Shown here: positions 52,954 to 61,125 of the stretch, piece by piece
How the letters are laid out: every line of letters starts with the position of its first letter
Position numbering within the stretch: the first letter of the stretch is position 1
From: DASXTC01 sp036505635
Lineage (GTDB): Bacteria > Acidobacteriota > Polarisedimenticolia > JACPZX01 > DASXTC01
Reading direction: 5' to 3'
DNA length: 64,000 nucleotides
Assembly (NCBI GenBank): GCA_036505635.1
Contig: DASXTC010000003.1
Location: forward strand, 1 to 64,000
The notes under the pieces: model-generated
What the model was told of the DNA's origin: nothing
Seen by the model: only the letters and a program-made list of their open reading frames with translations
Databases searched by the model: none
Translations under genes and position numbers: made by a program

Positions 52954-54885
52954 ATGAACGCTCCCACGCCCGGTAACGCCGGCGATCACATGTTCGTTTC
53001 CGGGCCCTTTTGGCTGTCGTCGCGCTGGCACCTCCGGGGGGCCCTGCCGGGATTGATGCTCCTTGTCATGACGGTCCTGGTCTACGTACCGGCCGCTCAT
53101 GGCGGGTTCATCTGGGACGACAATCATCACGTCACCCAGAACGCTCACCTGCGCGACGCCGCTGGCCTGGGGCATATCTGGCTGGGGCCTGGGGCCAGAG
53201 TGCAGTACTACCCGCTCACATTCACGACGTTCTGGATCGAGTACCATCTCTGGGGGCTCAATCCCGCAGGCTATCACCTCACGAACATTCTGCTCCATGG
53301 GCTGAGCGCTCTCCTGCTCTGGCTCGTCCTGCGTCGGCTGGGCGTGCCCGGCGCGTGGCTGGCGGCCGCCCTGTTCGCCGTCCACCCGGTTTACGTCGAG
53401 TCAGTCGCCTGGATCACCGAGCGCAAGAACGTCCTGTCCGGCGCGCTCTATCTGGCGGCGGCGCTGGCGTACTTCCGCTGCCTCCGGCTGGATGAATCTG
53501 ATTCCGCGAAGGCGGATACAGCCAGCTTCGGGGAAGCGGGCCGGGAGATCGTCAGTGAAATGGCCCCCACCCGAAGCCGGGGCTGGTACGTCGCGGCCCT
53601 CGTATTGTTCTCGTGCACGTTGTTGAGCAAGACAGTAGCCGGCTCGCTGCCGGCCGCCCTCCTGCTTGTCCTGTGGTGGAAGCGCGGTCGGATCCGATGG
53701 GCCGATGTCTATCCGCTCGTGCCGTTCTTCATTCTGGCTTGCGCGCTGGGCCTGCTGACGATGTCGATTGAGAAGCATCACGTGGGGGCCCGGGGGGACG
53801 AGTGGAACCTGTCAGCCGTGCAGAGGTGCCTGATTGCCGGTCGGGCCTTGTGGTTCTACGCGGGCAAACTTGCATGGCCCGTGAACCTGACCTTCATTTA
53901 TCCGCGATGGGACATCGACGCCGGCTCGTGGAGGCAGTTCCTGTACCCCGGCACGGCCCTGGCAGTCATCGGTGCGACGTGGGGGGGCCGGCATCGCCTC
54001 GGGCGCGGGCCGGTGGCGGCCCTCCTCTTCTTTGATGGGACTCTGGTACCGGCCCTGGGCTTCTTTGACGTCTTCCCGATGCGATACTCGTTCGTGGCCG
54101 ATCACTTCCAATACCTGGCGAGCCTGGGCCTGATAACTCTGGCCGCCGCGGGGGCGGCGGAGATTTGGAGGCGGCTGGACCATTGGGGACGAAACGCGAC
54201 ATCCCTCCTCGCCGCGTGCGTTCTCGTGGTGCTCGGCCTCCAGACCTGGTCGCGGGGCTATGCATACGCCGACCTGGAAACTCTCTGGCGCGATACGCTC
54301 CGCAAGAACCCGGCTGCCGAGATGGCTCACAACAACCTCGGCAATGTGCTGGCCGGGCAGGGCAGGCTCGATGAAGCCGTGACGTGCTACGGAGAGGCGC
54401 TGCGGCTCGACCCGGCGTTCACCGATGCCCACTACAACCTGGGTAATGCGTTGGCCCGGCAGGGCAAGCTCGATGAAGCCCTTGCGCACTATGCCGAGGC
54501 GCTGCGGCTCGAGCCCGACTCTGCCGACTCCCATAACAGCCTGGGGATTGTCCTGGACCTGAAGGGCCAGCACGATGAAGCTCTCGCTCATTACACCGAG
54601 GCGCTTCGGCTAAAGCCCGCCTACCCTGAAGCCCACAACAATCTCGGACTGGCGTTGGCGGAGCTGGGCAGACTCGATGAAGCCGTCACCCACTACACCG
54701 AGGCGCTCCGGCTGAAGCCGACCTTCCCGGACGCCTACTGCAACCGTGGCATTGCCTTTTTTCAGGCCAGGCAGCTGGCCAGGGCCTGGTCCGACGTGAG
54801 GATGTGCCGGCAACTCGGGGGATCGCCGAACCCGGATCTCGTCCGATCGCTCACCGAGGCCACGCGCCTTCCGAGCCCACGTTAG
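52954..54885 (+). CDS. Polytopic membrane protein with C-terminal TPRs (TMTC-like)
   Basis: A 643-residue protein. About ten membrane helices occupy residues 18-430, with a short outer loop carrying FIWDDNHHVTQN after helix 1, as in GT-C/TMTC-type O-glycosyltransferases (acidic DD pair). Residues 445-600 are four or five 34-residue TPRs (AEMAHNNLGNVLAGQGRLDE type). TMTC-like proteins in bacteria are thought to glycosylate exported proteins; this is inference here. The start ATG at 52954 lacks a strong ribosome site, and an in-frame GTG at 52942 is possible. The TPR DNA is visibly repetitive. Confidence 0.8.
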   Translation: MNAPTPGNAGDHMFVSGPFWLSSRWHLRGALPGLMLLVMTVLVYVPAAHGGFIWDDNHHVTQNAHLRDAAGLGHIWLGPGARVQYYPLTFTTFWIEYHLWGLNPAGYHLTNILLHGLSALLLWLVLRRLGVPGAWLAAALFAVHPVYVESVAWITERKNVLSGALYLAAALAYFRCLRLDESDSAKADTASFGEAGREIVSEMAPTRSRGWYVAALVLFSCTLLSKTVAGSLPAALLLVLWWKRGRIRWADVYPLVPFFILACALGLLTMSIEKHHVGARGDEWNLSAVQRCLIAGRALWFYAGKLAWPVNLTFIYPRWDIDAGSWRQFLYPGTALAVIGATWGGRHRLGRGPVAALLFFDGTLVPALGFFDVFPMRYSFVADHFQYLASLGLITLAAAGAAEIWRRLDHWGRNATSLLAACVLVVLGLQTWSRGYAYADLETLWRDTLRKNPAAEMAHNNLGNVLAGQGRLDEAVTCYGEALRLDPAFTDAHYNLGNALARQGKLDEALAHYAEALRLEPDSADSHNSLGIVLDLKGQHDEALAHYTEALRLKPAYPEAHNNLGLALAELGRLDEAVTHYTEALRLKPTFPDAYCNRGIAFFQARQLARAWSDVRMCRQLGGSPNPDLVRSLTEATRLPSPR

Positions 54886-54896
54886 AGGATCACCCG

Positions 54897-56309
54897 TCAC
54901 TCGGGTTCGGGGAATATCTTGCCCGGGTTGAGGATGCCGTCCGGGTCGAACGCCATCTTGATGCGCCGCATCACGTCGATCTCGACGGCGTCGTGTGTGA
55001 GGGGCAGATAGCGTCGCTGCACCCAGCCGATGCCGTGCTCGCCCGAGATCTTTCCACCCAGCGCCGCCACCTTCGCGAAGATCTCCCGGATGGCGGTCTC
55101 GAGGTTGGCCGACCAGGCCTGCCCGCCCTCGTCCTTCAGGATGTTGACGTGGATGTTTCCGTCGCCGGCGTGGCCGTAGCAGATCGCCCTGAGGCCGTGC
55201 CGGCGGATGATCTGGTCCACCGCCGCCGCCAGCTCGGGCACCTGCCGCCGCGGAACGACGGTGTCCTCCTCCTTGTAGGGGGCGATCTTCTTGACCGCCT
55301 CACCGATGGCGCGACGCACCGACCACAGGTCCTTGATGCGCGCCGGTGTTTCCGCCACCACCACGTCGGCCGCCCCCATCTCGAGACAGGCCTCCCCCAT
55401 GAGCATGGCCTCCTGCTCGACGACGCTCTCGTGCGCCCCGTCCGATTCCAGGAGGAGGTACGCGGCGTGCCCGGTGGGCAGGAGCTGCTTGCCGATCCGC
55501 TCGGCCCCCGTTCGCCAGGCCGCCTCCTCCATGTACTCTACGGCCGCGGGGATGACCTTCTTGTCGAAGACGGCCACCACAGCCCTGGCCGCCTCCTCCA
55601 CCGAGTCGAAGCACGCCACCATCGCCCTGCGGTGGGCCGGCATCGGGATCAGCTTCACGATGATCTTCGTGACGATCGCCAGCGTCCCCTCCGAGCCGAC
55701 CAGGATCTGCGTCAGGTTGTATCCCGAGACGTCCTTGCGGAGCTTCCCTCCCGTCTTGAAGACGCCACCGTCGGGCAGGACAGCCTCCAGCCCCGCCACC
55801 CAGTCCTTCGTGACGCCGTACTTCACCGCGTGCGGGCCGCCGGCGTTCTCCGCGACGTTGCCCCCCATCATGCAGGAGCCCCGGCTCGCCGGATCGGGCG
55901 GGTAGTAGAGCCCGAGCTTCTCCACTTCGGTCTGCAGGACCTCGGTGACGACACCCGGCTCCACCACAGCCATCAGATTGCCCGTGTCGATCTCCAGGAT
56001 CCGGTTCATCCTCTCCAGTGAGAGCGAGATGCCGCCGCAGACAGGGAGCGCACCACCGGACAGTCCCGTCCCCGCCCCGCGAGGCGTGACGGGGATCCGC
56101 CCGCGGCAGGCCAGCTTCATGATCCGGGAGACCTCGGACGTCGCGGCGGGACGCACCACCACCTCGGGCGGAAACGACAGGTCCTCCGTCTCGTCGCGTG
56201 AGTAGAGGGCGAGGGAGTCGGCGTCGGTGAGGACGTGGCCCGGGCCGACGATGGCGGCCAGATCCTCGATGACTCGGGGAGTGACCTTCCCGTACTGTCG
56301 AGCCTTCAC
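54897..56309 (-). CDS. GlcD/D-lactate-dehydrogenase-like FAD-linked oxidase
   Basis: A 470-residue flavoprotein of the PCMH/FAD-linked oxidase C group. The FAD site is at about 60-120 (PRGAGTGLSGGALPV). The C domain has CYGHAGDGNIHVN (metal/substrate histidines) and ends with the SGEHGIGWVQRRYL block. It oxidises a 2-hydroxy acid such as glycolate or D-lactate and passes electrons to an Fe-S partner (GlcF type), which is not encoded next to it. The ATG overlaps the stop of the IscU-like gene (ATGA), which suggests that Fe-S supply and this oxidase are linked. Confidence 0.93.
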   Translation of the reverse strand: MKARQYGKVTPRVIEDLAAIVGPGHVLTDADSLALYSRDETEDLSFPPEVVVRPAATSEVSRIMKLACRGRIPVTPRGAGTGLSGGALPVCGGISLSLERMNRILEIDTGNLMAVVEPGVVTEVLQTEVEKLGLYYPPDPASRGSCMMGGNVAENAGGPHAVKYGVTKDWVAGLEAVLPDGGVFKTGGKLRKDVSGYNLTQILVGSEGTLAIVTKIIVKLIPMPAHRRAMVACFDSVEEAARAVVAVFDKKVIPAAVEYMEEAAWRTGAERIGKQLLPTGHAAYLLLESDGAHESVVEQEAMLMGEACLEMGAADVVVAETPARIKDLWSVRRAIGEAVKKIAPYKEEDTVVPRRQVPELAAAVDQIIRRHGLRAICYGHAGDGNIHVNILKDEGGQAWSANLETAIREIFAKVAALGGKISGEHGIGWVQRRYLPLTHDAVEIDVMRRIKMAFDPDGILNPGKIFPEPE

Positions 56310-56707
56310 GCCGGACCGCCGCCCTTCCTGCGGCGGTAGTCCGCGAGCGCTGCGGCCACGGCGTCCTCGGCAAGCACCGAACAGTGCAGCTTCGCCGCGG
56401 GGAGCCCGCCGAGCGCCCGGGCTACGGCCGCGTCGGTCAGGTCGGCCGCCTCCGGCAAGGTCCTTCCGGTCAGGAGCACCGTGGCCATCGAGGAGCTGGC
56501 GATCGACGCGCTGCAGCCGGTCGCGCGGAATCGGGCCTGCTCGATCCGGCCGCCGCGGATCCTCAGGGACAGAACGAGGAGATCGCCGCAGGCCGGGTTA
56601 CCCGCGCGCCCCACCGCGTCGGGGTCCTCGACCTCCCCCACGTTGCGCGGGTTCTCGAAATGGTCGAGGAGGATGGGGCCGTAATCCGTGAACGTGTATC
56701 CGGTCAT
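56306..56707 (-). CDS. IscU/NifU-N-like iron-sulfur scaffold protein
   Basis: A 133-residue Fe-S assembly scaffold. The three ligand cysteines are C40 (NPACGD, with the assisting D42), C65 (TGCSAS) and C109 (KLHCSVLA). The N-terminal DHFENPRNVGEVEDPD block is typical. No iscS, iscA or sufBCD gene is adjacent. The start is the ATG at 56707; a longer open frame upstream overlaps the activator gene and has no homology. It is coupled to the GlcD-like gene downstream. Confidence 0.92.
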   Translation of the reverse strand: MTGYTFTDYGPILLDHFENPRNVGEVEDPDAVGRAGNPACGDLLVLSLRIRGGRIEQARFRATGCSASIASSSMATVLLTGRTLPEAADLTDAAVARALGGLPAAKLHCSVLAEDAVAAALADYRRRKGGGPA

Positions 56708-56738
56708 CGGGCGGTCGCCGTGTCTCGGTGTGGAGCGG

Positions 56739-59700
56739 TCAGCGCGGAGGGCGCGCAAGCCCCAGCTTCTTGACACGGTACCACATGCTTCGCTCGGAGA
56801 TCCCCAGCGAACGCGCCGCCCTCGCCTGGACCCAGCCGGCCCGCTCCAGAGCATCGAGCAGCGTCCGCCTCTCGGAGTCGCGTAGCGTCTGTGCCAGCCC
56901 GCCAAGCCCCGGGCGCCCGGAACCGGAGCCATTGCCCCCCATCTCCTTCCAGATCAGGATGTGGGGAGGCAGATCGGCCTCGGTGACATCGGGCCCCTCG
57001 CTCATGACGACGGCGCGCTCGATGCAGTGCTCCAGCTCTCGGACGTTACCGGGCCACTCGTACTGGTTGAGGAGCATCCTGGCCTGCAGGGAGAGCCGTT
57101 TTCGCGAGAGGTTGTTGTCCCGCGCCACGCGCGTCAGAAAATGATCGATCAGAGGATCGATGTCCTCGCGCCTCGCCGCGAGCGGCGGCAGCGTGATCAC
57201 GATGACGTTCAACCGGTAGAAGAGATCGTCGCGGAACCTTCGGGCCTTGATCTCGGCCTCGAGGTCCTTGTTTGTGGCCGCGATGATCCGCACGTCCACC
57301 TTGATGACTTTCTTGCCACCGACCCGTTCGAATTCCCTCTCCTGCAAGGCCCGCAGGATCTTGGCCTGCGTCGCGAGACTCATGTCGCCGATCTCGTCGA
57401 GGAAGAGGGACCCGCCGTCGGCCATCTCGAAGCGCCCCATGCGCCCGTCCACGCCGGTGGCGACGTTGCGCTCGATCCCGAACAGCTCGCTTTCGAGCAG
57501 ATCCTCCGGGATCGCGGCGCAGTTGACCTTTACCAGGGGTTTCTGGCGGCGCGGCGAGTTGTAGTGGATCGCGTTGGCGACCACCTCCTTGCCGGTCCCG
57601 CTGGGTCCCACCAGCATCACGGATGAGTTGAACCGCGCCACCCTCCGGATTCTCTCCCGCACACTCTCCATCGAGCGGGAGACCCCGACGATCCCCTCCA
57701 GGCGGTTGCGGATGCAGAGCTCCTCCTGGAGGCGCTCCGACATCTCCGCCAGCGATCTCTGTTCCGTCAGGTCGCACAGGATGATCGACCAGCCCACCGC
57801 GCCTCCTTCGCCGTCGCGCAGCACCGAGGCCGACAGGCGCACGGGAAGAAGCCTGCCGTCGCGCGCCCGTCCGATGGTGTCGATCGCGCGCGAGACGTCC
57901 GGTTCCCCGCCCGGCTCACGGCCGTCGCCGGACGTCGTCGCCACCCTGTAGTCCGATTCCCTGTCGGAGGGGGCCAGCTCAAGCCATGGCCGACCGACGA
58001 TCTCGGAAGCCTGGTAACCGAAGATCTTCTCCGCGCCGCGGTTCCAGGAGGTGATCCTGCCGTCGCGGCTGACACTGAGGATCGCGTCGGGGGATTGCTC
58101 GGTGATCCGCGATAATAGGAGGAGTTGCTGCTCCTGCCTGCGCCGCTGCGTGATGTCACGTACGACGACCGACCAGCCCAGGTCGGGGCCGCCGTTGTGG
58201 CGGAGACGGGTGACCGTCAGGCTGACCGGAATCCGGCGACCGTCCTTGTGCAGCCGTTCGGTCTCGAAACCCTGCAGGTGCCCCTCCTTCTCCACACGGA
58301 CCTTGATGACGTCACGGAGCTGGTCCGCCAGGTCCGGTGGCACCAAAGTGAGGTAGGGGCTTCCCGTGATCTCATCCGCGGTGTATCCGAAGATCGTTTC
58401 CGCGCCCACGTTCCACGAAGCGACACGGCAGGCGGGGTCGACGCTGATGATGGCGTCGGCCGAGTAGTTCACCACGTCGGTGAGTGCGCGCAGGCGCCGT
58501 TCGACCTCGTACCTCTCGCTCACATCGCGCACGATGCTCTCCAGGACCACCTCGCCACCGTCCTGCCTCATCCGGATCGAGATGCTGACATACACGAGGC
58601 GGCCCCCCTTGGCGCGGATGGCGATCTCGGCCCCCTCGATTCGGCCCTCCTTGAGGCATTCGGCGAGGATCCTGTCTCTTCGTGACGGCTCGACGTACAG
58701 ATCGCGTGCGTTGATCGACATCAGCTCCTCGCGCGTGTAGCCGAGCAGCCTGAGCAGACCGTGGTTGCACGAGAGGATCCGGCCGTCGAGCGCGCTCTCG
58801 GCGATGCCGTCGGGAGACTGCTCGATGAACTCGCGCGCTCGCTTCTCGGAGGCCCTCAGCTTGGCCTCCAGCAGCGTCCGCTCTATGGCAAGCCCGGCCT
58901 GGGCGCCGTACGCCATCAGGAGGGGCAGCCGCTCGCGAGCCGGAGCGCCGCCGCGCATGTCATCCACCGTGATCACGCCCACCACCCGGTCCTGGGCCAG
59001 CAGCGGCGCCGTCACGAAGCTCTCGATGTGGAGGCGCGACCGGAGCATCTCGCTGATCCGCGGCCCCCCCTCCCCGCGCCCCGTCCCGGGCCGCTCGACG
59101 ACGAAGGGTTGGCGCAGCAGGACGGTGGCGGCCATCACCTCGTCGGGGGTGCGCACCGGGATCTCTATCTCCCGGATCGTTTCGTGGAACCGCGTGAGGC
59201 GCTCCGCGACCGGCTCCAGACCGGCCCTGATGGCGGCCTGGGCCCCCCTCAGGATGCCCGACGCCTGATCGTACAGGTACAGGATGGCGCGATCGACGTC
59301 GAGGCCCTCGGTCACCCCGTTCAGGATTCTCTGCAGGACCTCGGGCAGCGTGAGGCTCTCCTGCAGCGCCGCCGTCACCTTCTGAAGATGGCTCAGGTCC
59401 CTGATGGCCCGCTCTCGATCCTCGTAGAGCCGTGCCCGTTCGATTGCCAGGCCAGCCTGCATCGCGAAGGCGTTCAGCAGCGGGATCCTGTGTCTGAGGG
59501 GCAGGCGGTCGTGGCGCCTGTCGTTGAGCGTGATCACGCCCACGACCTGCCCGCAGGCGATGAGCGGCACCGCGGCGAAGGACCCCGACCCCATCTGATC
59601 GTGCACGAGCGAGTGAAGCCTCAGATCACCGTCGAGCTCGCTAAGGTCGTCAATGACCTGCGTCCTCCCGTTCAGCGCCACGGCCGAAAGCACCTCGTTT

Positions 59701-59993
59701 CGGTCGGTGATCGGAATACGGACACCTGCCACGCCATAGGAGACGACGCGGTCGCTCGCCTGATGATGGAAGACGGCCTGTTCGCCGACCAGGACCCGGT
59801 CCCGTTCGTCGAGCATGTAGAGCTCGGCGCGCTCCACGTCGAGCCCTTCGGTCACCCCACGGAGGATCTGGCGGAGCACTTCGTCGAGTGGAAGCGCCGC
59901 CTGCAGCAGCGCGGTGATGCGCGAAAGCACTTCTGTCTCGTGAGCCACCGACAGACTCGCGGGCGGGCCGGCTTCGCGGGACAACGGACCCAT
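56739..59993 (-). CDS. Sigma-54-activator-like regulator with GAF and PAS domains but no GAFTGA
   Basis: A 1084-residue cytoplasmic regulator. Two GAF domains (about 20-170 and 195-350) are followed by three PAS domains (about 370-490, 495-620 and 625-755), then an AAA+ domain (about 780-1010) with Walker A GPSGTGKE and Walker B FLDEIGDM, and a C-terminal Fis-type HTH (QARAARSLGISERSMWYRVK). The sigma-54 contact loop GAFTGA is replaced by RNVATGVDGR. Such variants may not drive sigma-54 or may do so differently. It lies upstream of iscU-glcD with a 31-bp gap. The ATG has GGGAG 11 nt upstream. Confidence 0.9.
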   Translation of the reverse strand: MGPLSREAGPPASLSVAHETEVLSRITALLQAALPLDEVLRQILRGVTEGLDVERAELYMLDERDRVLVGEQAVFHHQASDRVVSYGVAGVRIPITDRNEVLSAVALNGRTQVIDDLSELDGDLRLHSLVHDQMGSGSFAAVPLIACGQVVGVITLNDRRHDRLPLRHRIPLLNAFAMQAGLAIERARLYEDRERAIRDLSHLQKVTAALQESLTLPEVLQRILNGVTEGLDVDRAILYLYDQASGILRGAQAAIRAGLEPVAERLTRFHETIREIEIPVRTPDEVMAATVLLRQPFVVERPGTGRGEGGPRISEMLRSRLHIESFVTAPLLAQDRVVGVITVDDMRGGAPARERLPLLMAYGAQAGLAIERTLLEAKLRASEKRAREFIEQSPDGIAESALDGRILSCNHGLLRLLGYTREELMSINARDLYVEPSRRDRILAECLKEGRIEGAEIAIRAKGGRLVYVSISIRMRQDGGEVVLESIVRDVSERYEVERRLRALTDVVNYSADAIISVDPACRVASWNVGAETIFGYTADEITGSPYLTLVPPDLADQLRDVIKVRVEKEGHLQGFETERLHKDGRRIPVSLTVTRLRHNGGPDLGWSVVVRDITQRRRQEQQLLLLSRITEQSPDAILSVSRDGRITSWNRGAEKIFGYQASEIVGRPWLELAPSDRESDYRVATTSGDGREPGGEPDVSRAIDTIGRARDGRLLPVRLSASVLRDGEGGAVGWSIILCDLTEQRSLAEMSERLQEELCIRNRLEGIVGVSRSMESVRERIRRVARFNSSVMLVGPSGTGKEVVANAIHYNSPRRQKPLVKVNCAAIPEDLLESELFGIERNVATGVDGRMGRFEMADGGSLFLDEIGDMSLATQAKILRALQEREFERVGGKKVIKVDVRIIAATNKDLEAEIKARRFRDDLFYRLNVIVITLPPLAARREDIDPLIDHFLTRVARDNNLSRKRLSLQARMLLNQYEWPGNVRELEHCIERAVVMSEGPDVTEADLPPHILIWKEMGGNGSGSGRPGLGGLAQTLRDSERRTLLDALERAGWVQARAARSLGISERSMWYRVKKLGLARPPR

Positions 59994-60156
59994 GCGTTAG
60001 CTTCTCCCGATGCCTCCGTCATGATCCGGTGATGAGGACACCCACCTCATCGGATCGCCTCTCGAAGCACCGACATCGGGGCGTGGTCGCGGGCAGTGAT
60101 GAGTCCCAACGCCATCTGCGGGACCCCCGTGACGTGTCGGTGACAGGAGGTGACTC

Positions 60157-60186
60157 ATAGTACGCCACCTGACATTTTTGTGTCAA
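60157..60186 (-). promoter_or_regulatory. Promoter of the GAF/PAS regulator operon, with overlapping palindrome
   Basis: On the minus strand, TTGACA (60181-60186) and TACTAT (60157-60162) are 18 nt apart, about 160 nt before the ATG at 59993. The palindrome TGACA-N6-TGTCA (60170-60185) overlaps the -35 box and may be an operator. The rest of the 290-bp gap has no credible gene. Confidence 0.55.
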
Positions 60187-60283
60187 TCCCAGATCAACCT
60201 CAAAAGCAGGCGGGCCGCGCAATCCGTGGCAATGGCGATGCGGCATATGACATTTCCCCCGAAGCGATCGCTCCGGGGTCCGG

Positions 60284-61102
60284 TTATCTCGCGCCCGCGG
60301 GATTGACGGAGCTTATCCGGCCCAGAAGCTCGCGTGCCGGCTCGTGATCGGGGTCGCGCGAAAGCAGATGCTCGGCGAGCTCGCGCCGCGCTGCGGCGAA
60401 CTCACCGAGTCGAAGCAGGGCGTTCGCCCGCCCCCAGCACGCCTCGATCCCGGCGCCCTGATCGTCCGCGAGGCTGTACTGCCAGTGGGCCCTCTCCATC
60501 TCGCCGGACCGTGCCAGGCAGAAGGCCAGCAGGACACGCAGGCCTGCGCGCGCGGGATGCCGGGCGCAGAGATCCTCCAGAAGACCCACCGCGTCGGCCC
60601 AGGCCCCGGCGTCGATCCGGGAGCGGGCCGCCGCAAGCTCGCGGTGATCTTCGCGCGAGAGGGGCCGGGGTGAGGATGGACCGAACGAGGCCAGGCTCGA
60701 CTCGCCGCCGATGGCGGCGGCCACGAGGGGGTCGCTCGGGGGATCGAACCGCGCCAGCGCCGCCAGGCGGGGAGCGAGCCTGCCGCCCGGCGAGGCCCCC
60801 GTATGGATCAGCGGGGTCACGACAGGGAGAGGTCCTTCCAGGTCATAGATCAGGAAGACCAACGCCGCGGATGCCAGCGCGAGCATGCCGAGGAGCGCGG
60901 AGAGCCACGGCCGGAGGTTGACCGCCGCCTCCTGTCCTCGCCGGTTCCGATCGACCTCCTCTCGGCAGGGAGCGCAGCGGGCCAGATGCTTCGATACCGC
61001 CCGCAGGATTCCGGGCTCGATCCGATCGGGCCGCAGGACAAAATCCCCCAGGAGCCCCTCATCGGGGCAGACCAGGAATCCGATCTTGGCCGTGTCACCC
61101 AT
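60284..61102 (-). CDS. Zinc-finger anti-sigma-like membrane protein with TPR-like outer part
   Basis: A 272-residue protein. The N-terminal part has the H-x3-C-x2-C zinc motif of anti-sigma factors (HLARCAPC, about residues 39-46) and a cytoplasmic basic stretch. One membrane helix follows at about 66-86. The outer C-terminal half (about 150-265) is helical and TPR-like (ALLRLGEFAAARRELAEHLL). By family it should bind a sigma factor, but no sigma gene is adjacent. It follows the SGNH-like gene after 23 bp. Confidence 0.75.
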   Translation of the reverse strand: MGDTAKIGFLVCPDEGLLGDFVLRPDRIEPGILRAVSKHLARCAPCREEVDRNRRGQEAAVNLRPWLSALLGMLALASAALVFLIYDLEGPLPVVTPLIHTGASPGGRLAPRLAALARFDPPSDPLVAAAIGGESSLASFGPSSPRPLSREDHRELAAARSRIDAGAWADAVGLLEDLCARHPARAGLRVLLAFCLARSGEMERAHWQYSLADDQGAGIEACWGRANALLRLGEFAAARRELAEHLLSRDPDHEPARELLGRISSVNPAGAR

Positions 61103-61125
61103 CCACTCTCCCGCCCGGCATCATG

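Noticed and set aside
60019..60246. A 75-codon minus-strand open frame in the gap before the GAF/PAS regulator
   Set aside because: It overlaps the promoter and palindrome, lacks a ribosome site, and has the composition of noncoding sequence.
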